A DNA stretch of 64,000 bases, from positions 1-64,000 of the forward strand of contig VCJN01002762.1 of NCBI GenBank assembly GCA_006384855.1. The letters are read 5' to 3'. The notes beneath the pieces were generated by a model, which made no database searches, was not told the DNA's origin, and worked only from the letters and a program-made list of their open reading frames with translations. The translations under genes and the position numbers were made by a program. This document shows positions 23,934 to 34,400 of the stretch, piece after piece (position 1 is the first letter of the stretch; each line of letters starts with the position of its first letter). The stretch is from Tetraselmis striata (taxonomy: Eukaryota > Chlorophyta > Chlorodendrophyceae > Chlorodendrales > Chlorodendraceae).

Positions 23934-24615
23934 GTATGATATATGATATATGATACATGTGTCTATATATACATATGTAGTCATGCATGCAGACATACAT
24001 AAACATGTATAGGCATACATACATTCATGCTACTTTGGCATTTGCTGGCAGCAATGCGAGGACAAACAAGCCGGACACAGGAACGATTCTCTCACCCAAT
24101 TACACTATGTCAAAGCTTTTCGCGCCGCGTCGCCCAGCAGATGGCGCAGCGTTGCTTCCGTGCAGTGTGGAGATCCGCGCAGTGGGGCGCGAGCTGGGCT
24201 CGTGGCATGGGTTTATCTCGCGGATCTCGCGGTTTCGGAGCTCACCCTGCGCCCCCTGCGCGCCGCCCTGCAATGCAGTACGTGCACAGGGTATGCTGGG
24301 CCGCGGAGGGCGCGTTGTTCGCGTCGGCGTCCTTTGACGCGTCGCTGCGCGTGTTTGAGTGGCCCGCCGACCCGGACTTGCGAGCGTCGCCGCTAACGGA
24401 GGCCTGGAACGCCATCTTTCCCAGCACTGTCGAAGACATCCAGCTGCTCAAGGTGCGCGCAGAGGGGCCGCGCTGACCGGCCATCTTGCTGGCATTATGT
24501 GCGCAGACGAGCTCATGAAGAAGACACATCGGCGGTGATGATGCTGGAGCGGGCGCTCTAACCAGGCCCCAATACCCCTCTAATACCCTAATAACCAGCT
24601 AAATGACCTACGGAC

Positions 24616-24687
<72 letters not shown>

Positions 24688-25851
24688 GATATATATAAAT
24701 AAAAGTATAGTGCCGCCACCTATAAGGCCTTGTTTGCGCAATTGGGGACTCTGTGGTGTGGCTGATGGCGGTTCTCGCCCGGCATACGCAGGACTCGCGG
24801 CAGGAGGCGGTGCTTGCTGTCGCCACCCAAAACAACCACTGCCTTCACCTGCTCGATCTCTGCGCCAGAAAGGCAAGCACACCGCCCCGGCGTTAACCCG
24901 GGCGGTTGGCTTATGCCACGGCCGGTGATGCCATATGACTCGCCATGACGTGACTCGCCGTGTCATCCCCCGCAGGAGCTCCCCAAGGTCAACATGAACG
25001 CGCACGGGGACAGCCACGTCAGCTTTGTGGCGAAGCACCTCGCGCTGTCCGCGTGCGCCAAGTACCTGCTGGTGTCCACGGACATCGGGAGGATCCTCAT
25101 GCTGAACACCTCCTCCTGGCGCCAGGTACCCGCCACCGTAAACCCCCACACCACCCCGCACCCGCGGCCTGACGTCTCCGCTCACCGAGCGCTGACAGCC
25201 TACTGCTCATACCGGCCGGTGCCCCAGGTGCGGAACTTCTACGGGCTCCCGTGCGAGCAGTTCTCCAACCCCTGCGCGGCGTTCAGCCCCAGCTGCCAGA
25301 ACGTCTACGCGATTGCGACAGGTGGGGACGCCCCACACGCGCCTCGCATGCCCGGCGTGGGCACCCGGCTGTCTCGGCATGACACACGGGTTTGCCTCAG
25401 ATGACCATGAAACAGAGCGAAGGCAATGAGTGCGCTCACTAACGCCCGAGGAACGCCCACGCTCACCGGCGCGGTGATCGTCGCGGACAGGCGGGCAGGT
25501 GTGGGTCTTCCAGGTGAGCAGCGGCAAGGTGGTCGCCAAGCTGGACGCGCACGCCATCAACGTCCGCTACCTTCAGGTGAGGACGAGCCGCCTGCTGTCG
25601 TCCCTCTGGCCGCCCGGGCGCCTTCCACTGATTATCCGTGCATTTGTCTCATCGTTGACTTGATGAATATGAGGTGCACAAAGGGCGGTCGTCAGCTGTC
25701 AGCTGTCTATGCTTTACGGTGTGCTGTTTTGCTGGCGTGAGAGGCCGGGTGGCATCGCCGTCCGCTGCTGGTGCACCGGCAGGTGGACGCACGGCACGGC
25801 TGCCTCGCCACATGCTCCTACGACAAGACCGTAAAGCTGTGGCCATGCTAG
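21337..25851 (+). CDS. LisH and WD40-repeat protein
   Basis: Likely a beta-propeller scaffold; partners are unknown. Twelve exons: 21337-21421, 21630-21706, 22070-22165, 22302-22389, 22545-22650, 23006-23105, 24279-24452, 24792-24872, 24976-25125, 25228-25321, 25491-25576, 25783-25851. The protein is 401 aa and all phases agree. Residues ~12-45 form a LisH dimerisation motif (LLTVQQYLRENGYEQ then ALQAIERSTG), followed by an acidic helix (EKMEREIAEDLTDLELADRA). WD repeats include FTGSGDRTVRCLHI, ASASFDASLRVFEW and, at the C-terminus, ATCSYDKTVKLWPC. Introns 1, 3, 4 and 8 start with GC (CAAG|gcacgg, CGAT|gcacgt, TCAG|gcgcga, AAAG|gcaagc); no GT site nearby keeps frame and motif. I do not recognise a named orthologue. 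A possible extra exon at 21754-21823 was rejected on phase. Confidence 0.85.
23765..24030. repeat. TA/TACA-rich microsatellite in intron 6
   Basis: Interleaved tacata, tatgta and catacatacatac tracts fill about 265 bp of intron 6 (23106-24278) of the LisH/WD40 gene. The intron also holds C runs at 23139-23152 and 23585-23616. Confidence 0.85.
24618..24692. repeat. (TA)n followed by (GA)n in intron 7
   Basis: About 27 TA dinucleotides and then eight GA units lie in intron 7 (24453-24791) of the LisH/WD40 gene. Confidence 0.95.
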
Positions 25852-26070
25852 ATGCGTGCATTGCGGCTCCGCCTGAGGAATCAAATGACCATTGCAAACG
25901 ACTGCTTACGCAACGGGACCAGCGTGCACCGTGTGAACAGTGCCGCGGTTGCGGTTCCTTTTAATTGCCGTGAGGCCGCGCGATGTGGTCTATCCACGAG
26001 CACCCCGCCGCAGCCCCGCGGGCGCCGCACAGAAGGGACCGCCGCCGTTTGACCGCCCACAGCCCCGCAG

Positions 26071-29000
26071 TTACAGCGGCGGCAGAAAGTCGTCGTCGTC
26101 ATCGTCGCCGTCGTTCGCCTGGTACAGCACGGCCTTCTGCGCCTTCTCGATGATGAAGTCCTTGCTCCCCTTGGGCGCCCTGGCCGCCACGCCCGGCTTG
26201 GACGGCTTGCCCCTGCCGGCCTGCAGCTTGACGACCCGCTCGCCGCCGTCCTTGCTCTGGGGACCAGGCAAACGGCGCCCGCAGGGCCTCAGCACATGCG
26301 CCACGGGGGCGTGCTGTTGACATGGCTGACAGATCACTTGCCCAATCTGATGGTGACCTCGCTGATCAATACAGTAATTGATACATCCGAGAGGCGGTCA
26401 GACTAGTCTACACATGTGTACCATATATATATACTGTATATATAGCATGCTTCACTGTTATATATATAAGGGCTTAGATGTTTACCCAAATGGGATGCCC
26501 TGATCCCCTCCGATCACCTCAAGGGTTTCCATGTAAGGTTTCTCTGCATATATATGTATGTATGTACGTATATACATATACGTACGTATGTATGTATGTA
26601 TATATACAATTCTGTATGCATATATATAACGCACCAGTGTATATCTACCAGCGAGGGATCGCAGGGTGCACTCGATGCCCCATATATATATGTATGTGTG
26701 AATATGTATATCTATATATAGTATCATTGAGCGGCGGCTCACCGGTATGGCCCCGCCCGCGCCGATGCCGTAGATGCTGTGCTGCGCCGGGTCCAGCTTT
26801 GGCATCGATACCAGCAGAGCTCCGGTCGCTTTGCTCCGCGTCGCCTTGCTCTGGTCGGGGCACACCTGGCGCGGCAAGTCGGTAGACCACGGCGACGTCA
26901 GCTGTCCGCCTTCCTACAGCTTGCGCTGCGCGCCCCTGTGAGCATGCGCCGCCCTGCTACCCCCATGCCCCCTCGCACCTCGACGCCGAGCTCCAGCTGC
27001 AGCAGCTTCCCCTTGATGAGGAGGCGGATGAAGTGCGGCTGCACGTCCGCCTTGATGAGGGATGTGTCCATGTACTTCCCGACCTTCACCTCCAGCGTGA
27101 TCTCCGCTCCGTCTTCCGACTCCTGCAGCCCGCGGCATCGTGTGGCGGTGCTCCGTCGTCAATCAACAGGGCCATGCCGCATGGTCAAAGAGCTCTTCTG
27201 CCGCGATCATGGTCGTGGCACCCAACAAGAACACCTCACGTGGACAGATGCGTGCTATGTCATTGCCTACAACGCACTCGGTAATGACGAAACCGTGCGC
27301 AATATGCATCCATGCCTGCCCGCGGATGAGATTGAAAGGGGCAGTGGAGGGTGATGGATCTCGCGCACTTGAAAGGCATGCGCTCAGCTGGCTGCAAGTG
27401 CAATAGCACTCCAAAGGTCCATGCTGGACTACGACCGACGATTACGAGATTGGGTGAAGTGGTGCTGGGTGTCCCGGGGAAATTCTTCCACGAGCGGTGA
27501 ATGTGAGAAAACGGGATCTCAGCATGGAAGCCCTTCTCAGCAGCGCGCGGGTCGCGGCGCTCACGTTGATGGCCCATGCCCAGTCGCCCTCATTCTTCTG
27601 CCAGACCCGCTCGCCCTCCTTGATCTCCGGGAAGTCGTCCCGCCGGACCGGCTTCCGCTCATCCGCCGGCTCAAACAGCTTGCTCGTGTTGGCCTTTTTC
27701 TTCTCCTCCGCCTCCAGGCGCAGCTTCTCCTGTTGGGCGCATCGCCATGCGCGTCATGGTGGCGCCGTTCACTTTACCCAGGATCAACCAATCGCCGGAA
27801 TCCACATCTGAAGACTGTGCACACCGTGACTGCCACAATGCGACCACCACTGCTGTGATACCAGGGTCTAGGCTGGATGCAGACCCAAGCTGCGCTGTGC
27901 TGACGATTCTTGTTTCATGCTGGCAATGCCACGAACCCCGGGAAGGCCCTTGAGCGTACGAAACTCGTGCTTGGGTATCATGAGGCATGGCTACCCAGGA
28001 GGGGCGGGGGGGGGGGGGGGGGGGGGGCGGGCTCACCGACTCGCGATGCTCGAGGATGCGCGTCTCCCGGCACCAGGGTCGGACCATCTCGCCGTTCTCG
28101 TTCAGCGTGCCCACCTCCTCGATGTCCTCGTCCAGATCGTAGTCGTCCTCCACAGCGGCCGCCTCATCGGGGTCGACCCCCTCCGAGATGAGCTCCGCCC
28201 GCAGCTTGGCCTGCAGCTCCCCAAACTCCTGCGAGGGCGGGCGGCTCCCCTCAGCACGCAGCACCCACCGGCCCACACGCCTGGAGGGCGCCGTGCATCC
28301 GGTCCTCTCCCCCGCCATGAGGGCGGCGCGAAGGGGGGGGGGCACCCGCCTGGTTGGCCAGGATCCGCTCCGTGGGCGTGATTTCGCTGCCGTCGAGCTT
28401 TTTCAGCTGCGGCAACGTGGCGATCACGAATGGCCGGTAGCCCGGCCAGTCCGAGCATGGGTTGCCTACCAGGAAGAGCTCGGTGAGCGCGTAGTTGGCC
28501 TGCAGGCTGCGCGCGCGGGCACAATCACAGTTGGTTGCGACGCCGTTGGGCAAGAAGGTGGGAAGGGGGCTCCGCATTGGAGGTGGGGGGGTTCACAATG
28601 ACCGCTTCAAATGTGCGCGATCGGCGACCTCACAGCGTCCTGCCACCCCCCCTCGGACGCAAGGTGCACTCGTCTGCATGCGTGCGTGGGGGATGTTACC
28701 TGTGCACGCTGAGGAGGCCCGCCTTGGGGATGAAGTTGACGGTGAGATCGAGCCGCTTGAGCGACTCGCAGCGCTGCAGGTTCTCTATCTTGACGATGTT
28801 GTTCACGGCGGCGTTGAGGTATTCCAGCTCCTGAGGCGAGCAAAGCGCGAGTGAGCCCCCACCCGGACCGGCGCGCTCATGCGCTGCTCCTGCCCCCGGC
28901 TGCGATGCATAGCCGAGCGCCACCCTGTTCCTGCCCCTCCCCAACGGGTCACCCAGCTGCGCCCGCTGCGTTCCCCACTCACCTTCAGCTTGTTCAAGTT

Positions 29001-29318
29001 CTGCAGTTTACCGATCAAGTTGTTCTGAATGTAGATGATTTTCAAGTGCCGACACAGGATGCCCAGCAGCTCGATCTTCTCGATGTCCTGTGGAGGGGGG
29101 CGCAGGGCGTCAGGCTGTTCAGCGTGTCTGCTGCCAGCGGAGCTGCGGGAGTGGTCCCTTTCAGGGGGGGTGGGGGGTGGGGGGTCAGCAAGCGGCATGG
29201 CGCACCTGCTGGTGAAGCGCAACTTCTTCGAGATTCGTGAGCATTCCCTCATTATGCTCTGCCCTCTGCGTAAACACAGCACCAGAGGTTATAGCGTGCA
29301 AGGGGAGAGGGTGTCCAG

Positions 29319-29354
<36 letters not shown>

Positions 29355-29419
29355 TGGCGCAAGGACTGCCGGCTGTCGTCGCCTACCGAGCGTATCATTC
29401 TCTCCGTTATCGGCGCCAT
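26071..29419 (-). CDS. DNAAF11: dynein axonemal assembly factor 11 (LRRC6/TILB/MOT47)
   Basis: Cytoplasmic factor that pre-assembles outer and inner dynein arms for motile cilia. Ten exons (high to low): 29419-29387, 29265-29206, 29087-28983, 28830-28700, 28506-28350, 28228-28037, 27729-27565, 27122-26979, 26865-26743, 26256-26071. The protein is 431 aa and phases agree throughout. The order matches the family: [18 protein letters not shown], leucine-rich repeats (residues ~30-135: [31 protein letters not shown]), the LRR cap [20 protein letters not shown] and [10 protein letters not shown], an acidic/coiled middle, and the CS-like fold (~280-365: [33 protein letters not shown]). The C-terminus ends DDFLPPL, as in animal orthologues. 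Intron 5 has a GC donor (CCAG|gcgggt). It is convergent with the LisH/WD40 gene, with stops 219 bp apart. Confidence 0.93.
26400..26742. repeat. TATATG/TACGTA-rich tracts in DNAAF11 intron 9
   Basis: Intron 9 (26257-26742) is largely made of alternating tatata and gtatgtacgta tracts, in contrast to the GC-rich exons on either side. Confidence 0.8.
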
Positions 29420-31442
29420 GATGCGACGGCGACGGAGAGCGCAGGGTCCCGCGGGTTATCTGTAGCTGACGGGCACGATCTGCTGGTGGCGGCGTTGGTG
29501 CACTGTCGTCGCTGCAGAGCCCCGCCTTGGCCGGTTAGCGAATGGCTTTCGGCTTTCGTGGGGGGACCGCCGACGAAAGGAGGGTCGATGACTCCGGCGG
29601 GGCGCGCACACGTCAGTCGTGAGACGCCCCACTTGTGCTGCTGTCCCTTGTATTTGCAATTGATCGTGACGCGGCGTTATTATTGTCCCCGGCGTGCCTT
29701 GGTGTGTGGAGTCTGCAGATAGATGGCATGTGAAGTTGGCAGAGGTGCGCCGTGGCTGGTCCGCCATGCCCGCTGCGCCGCGCCGCGCCGCGTGCTGGCT
29801 GGCGCCCAACTGCAACTAGCGCTACTCGCGTACTGTACCGGTACCGCCCTTCGCCATCGCCGAGAAGCACGCGCAGGTCAACTACCTTCGCGTTTATTAC
29901 GCGCATTACAGGCGGATTTAAACAGAACTGAAAATTTATACGAAAAAGCGAAATCAAGCCGCCGCGGCTTGCGAACTAATTATTAACGTAGTATATCCGG
30001 TATAGAATCGCCCCACAAATGCGATATACTGCTGCCGCGCGAGCGCGCCCTGCAACTCGCGCGTGTCCATCGCAGCACGTGCGCGATCGGCACGCCCCGG
30101 TCGGCCGGCGAGCGCGGGTTCCGCCAGGATATAACAATGGAGGACGGGCCGGCCGGCCGCCGGGGTGACGACGGGGTGACTGCGTCTTGCGTGTGCGCCA
30201 TCGCGCGAGCTCGATCCGCGGTGACGGTGACGCCCCCGAAGACGGCGCACTCGATGCCATATCGACGTCAGCATTTAGCGCACTCTGAAAAGATCTGCAC
30301 GCCGCCCCTGTGCTAGAGCTACCCAAACAGCTATCTGTCGGGTCCTGCCGCAGCTCACCCGGTGCACCCGCCACTCTCTGACGCGACCTTGCGAGGTGGC
30401 TGCGGATTTTGGAGCTGAGGCCTGGGTACCGCCCCTACCCGCACTGTCATGTACAAATCTAGCGACCGATGATGTGTATATTCGACAGCGGCCGCCGTAG
30501 GTTCGCGCTTGATGACGTACGCGCGACCAGAGCGCGCACATCGGGCGACCTTTGGCGCTACTGATCGCCCTGCCTCTGGTAGTTTGGGTTTCTGCGCGGC
30601 CGAACACAGGACACCGCAGCGCTGCCCCTGCTGATGACGCTGGCTTGACACTGCCCTGACAGGTCTTCCGAGCAGGCTACCGTGTTGTCGCCAAGCGCCA
30701 TACGGCGTCGCTAGCGGCGGAGCCCCGACGAGCGGCAGAGCGCGTGACGGCTTCCCCAGGCGCGTCCCGTACAACACCGCTTGGTATCCCGACAGCGCGG
30801 GCTCGAGCGAGCCCTGGGACACTGGGACAGTGCAGCACTCAATCAAGGCACGTCGCTCGCTCGCTCGCTGAGGCCGAGGCCTACCTGCATCCTCCAATGG
30901 CGGCTCCCCCCCTCCCCGACCCACCGCGGCTTACAGGCGACCAGCCGCACACTCACCTGCCCCCGCGCGGTTGCGCCCAGCTGTCCGCACCCGAGCACAG
31001 CTTCCCCGCCGGTACCGGCTCGACAGTTGCTGCCTGGTGTCCCGTATCGACCGCCAGCTGCGCGATGAGCGCGCGGTGATGGGGTAGCGCATCGTGGCAA
31101 TGCACGTCCGCCGAGCGGCCTCTCGAGCAGTGTCGGCGCGGACGGGGGGGGGGGGGGGGGGGGGGGTGGAGGGTCGCACCGGGTTTCGGCGGGAGATGTC
31201 AGACGATCGCGCTCGCCTTTACGCACACACCACCATCGGTTTCCTCCGCCCGAAACCCGTGCGGTACTCCGACGACTCGTGGTCGTTCCTTTAGCCCCGA
31301 CAGCGAGTTGGCGCAAGTCTTGGTCTTTATATCGTGATGGGTGTACGTGCACATGTACCAGCGGCCTGCTGTGTCTCACTCGGGCCTGCTGTGCCCCATC
31401 TCCTTCCCCACCCCAACAGGACACCACCAACTCAAGGAGGAC
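29420..31442. other. intergenic region between divergent DNAAF11 and MA3 genes
   Basis: The two genes are head to head about 2 kb apart, so both promoters should lie here. G runs occur at 31146-31166. An acceptor-like caccccaacag|g at about 31421 just before the MA3 ATG suggests a spliced 5' leader. No gene, TATA box or shared motif can be assigned. Confidence 0.4.
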
Positions 31443-34400
31443 ATGGGCGAGCCGATGGTACGCAGGCCGTCAGAGCCGTTCCTGACCGAGGCCCAGCGCG
31501 AGGCCCTGGATGCCGCCTTGGCAGCCAAGCAGAAGGCCAACTCCGGTAAAGCCCCCCCCCCCCCCCCCCCCCCCCCGCCCCTCCCTCTCTTCCCTCCCCG
31601 GCTCCTTCAAGGAGGCGCTATAGACATGGGCGCAAGGAGCGGGACATGAACCGCAGGAGGCATGGCAAAGCTTTTGCCCTGTGCTTGCCCACAAAGGCAT
31701 ACGATGCTCCACTGGCGGGGCGGCGAAGGACCACATGCATGACTCTGGGGGAAATGGGGGGGCGGGGGGGGGGGGGGGGAGGGGGGGGGGGACGCAGGGC
31801 TGGGTGATACTTTGCACGCGCCAGGCCACCTTCCGCGATTGAGCGGCATGTCATCCTGGCGTGGTGCCCCCATCGCCCCCGCCTGCTCTCACTCGGGTGC
31901 TCCTCCTGTGTCTGTCTCCCCTTTCTCCCCCGGGGGCATGCACAGCCAAGAGCCTGAAGGCGTACGTGAAGGACTCGGCTGCGGCTGCGGCGCCCCGCGA
32001 CGGTCGCGATTCGCTGCACGCGGGGCGCGGCGGGAAGGAGGGCGACCGCAAGTCCAAGATGGGCAAGGGCAGCGGGCGGCCCAAGAAGGGCGGCAGTGGC
32101 GGGAAGTACGTCTGGGGCGGCGTCATGGACGAGGAGCCGGACGACAGCGCCATCGACTACAATGACCCCAACTACGGTGCGGAGGAGTGGGCTGCACAGG
32201 GGGGGGGGGGGGGGGGGGAGGGGGGGACCAGCCTGCCTGGTACCAGGATGGCAGGGGCCTGCAGCAAAGTCGCAGGGAAGTTTTGTGGGAAGATAAGAAT
32301 GACAAAACACAATTACTTATGGAATGAAATGAAAACCCTGCAATATCGCATATCCTTAGACAGAAACCCTCACTCCCGTGAAGAGGCAAAGGGAGGGGGG
32401 AGCGGGGGTGCAGCGTCGCTATTGATGGGGTTCAGCCTTGCGGGATTGAGGCGGCAGTGGCAGCCTCGGAGACAGCCTCGGCGAGCGGGGGATCATTCTG
32501 TGGCTGACGACGCCAGCGTGGTCGTCATCTCCAGCGCGAGCTGACCCACCTCCCCCTCCGCGTGGCCACCAGACTCCGAGGAGGACCTCGTGGTGCTGGA
32601 CGCTGCGTCCGCGACCACGCTGGGCAACTTCAAGAACGCGGTGTGGGGGATTGTGGAGGAGTACTTCAACAGCGGGGACATCCCGGAGGCCAGCCGCTGC
32701 CTCTCGGTGCCCTCCCCGCCCCCCCCCCCCCCCCCCCCCCCGTCCCCCCTTCTCTCCCTCTTTCTCTCCCTCTCTCCCTCTACCTCTCCCTCTCCCTCCC
32801 TCTCCCTCTCCCTCTCCCTCTCTCCCTCCCCCCTCTCTCCCTCTCTCCCTCTCTCTCGTTCTCCCCCTCCCTCCCGCTCTCTCTCTCTCTCTCCCTCTCT
32901 CACCTTAGCCGCACGATGACTCCCCGACTATGATGTTAACGTTTGTTGGTTGATGTGTGTGTGTGTCGGGGGGGGGGGGGCGGGGGGGAGTGTCGGCCAT
33001 AGCTGAGTTGCGCTGAATTCAAAGTGATTTGCTCTGAAGATGCATTCGGGGATTCGGCTGTAATTCAGGCGGCGTCCGTCTGCGAGCTACTCCCCAACAA
33101 GTGCAATGCGCCCTATCCTCTGGTTCAGTGAGGACCATGGCAGCGGTGGTCTGGCCTGACTTCACCCGAAGTATGGCACGAATTCAGCGCTGGTAGTTTT
33201 CAACACTGCGGCTTTACTTTCGGAATCCATTCCCATGACAAAATCATCTGCAGTGTGCAGGGATAGCATTGTGTTATCATCGAAAGCTTTCCAAAGAGCG
33301 TTTCAGCCGAGCCTAGTTAAGCTGAAATCGGTGCTTCAGGGTGACATGCTCTGCTCTGCTCTGAAGCTAGTGTGGGCCTGCTCAGCAGACCATGCAGGAT
33401 AACCCATTGCGCTGATATTACGCGCACACAACCACTCACAGCCTTGCTGCCCCGTCCGCCGCGCAGGAGCTGTGCCTGCCGCAGTACGCGCACTGGTTTG
33501 TGAAGCACCTGATCCGCACCGCCATGGGGCGCAAGGACCGCGAGCGCGAGATGACCAGCGTGCTGCTGTCCTCCCTGTACGGCGACCCCCTCGGCGCGGA
33601 CCAGGTCGTCAAGGTGGGCGCCCTATGCTGGTCTTGATAACCCTAAGACTAACCCCTTTGAAACCCTGCCCCGCCTGGCCCTGACTAGCTACGCTGACGC
33701 TGCCATGCACATGCTGGCTGAGCAGGAGGCGCTCGCTGAAGGTTTGTGTGTCTAAGGTTTGGGAAATGAATGACACCTCATGAACCCTACGCAGGGTTTT
33801 GAGAACCTGGTGGATTCGCTGGAGGACCTAGTGCTGGATGTGCCCAGCGCCGCTCAGCTGCTGGCGCTGTTCATCAGCCGAACCATCGTGGATGACGTGC
33901 TGCCGCCGTCGTTTCTGTCGCACATCTCGGCGGGTACGCCCCCCCTCCCCCTCTTATCCCCCTGTCCCTGGACATGCCTTCCGGGGGGGGAGGGGGGGGG
34001 GGGGGGGGGCTTCAAGGTGTTTGACTCGTTGTGGATCACTTGTGCCTGCGCGGCAGAGGCCAGCGAGCAGAGCGCTGAAGTCAGGCGGTCCTGCGAGTCC
34101 CACCTCGGGGCGCGGCACGCCGCCGAGGCGCTGTTGCGCTGCTGGGGCAGCGGCGCTGGCCTCATGCTGGACGAGACCAAGTCGAGCATCAAGAGCCTGC
34201 TTGCCGAGTACAAGGTCGGGCTTTGCTGGGGGGAAAGCACTGTTAGGGTATATGGCCTAGCATGTTAGGGTAGTTAGGTCTAGCTGAAAAGGCAGGGTAT
34301 GGATTGGTAGGGCATGGATTGGCATGACCCGGCAGGACAACCTAGTATATCTTGTTAGGATAACAGGGCAAAGCTTTTTCGGGCGGCAATAGGACCTAAT

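Noticed and set aside
30843-31430. 195-codon minus ORF upstream of the MA3 gene
   Set aside because: It crosses a G/C run giving polyproline, has no motif, and lies in the divergent promoter region.
32493-32915. Arg/Glu-rich minus ORF and Leu/Ser/Pro-rich plus ORFs
   Set aside because: They are translations of the C run and CTCTCC microsatellite within MA3 intron 3.
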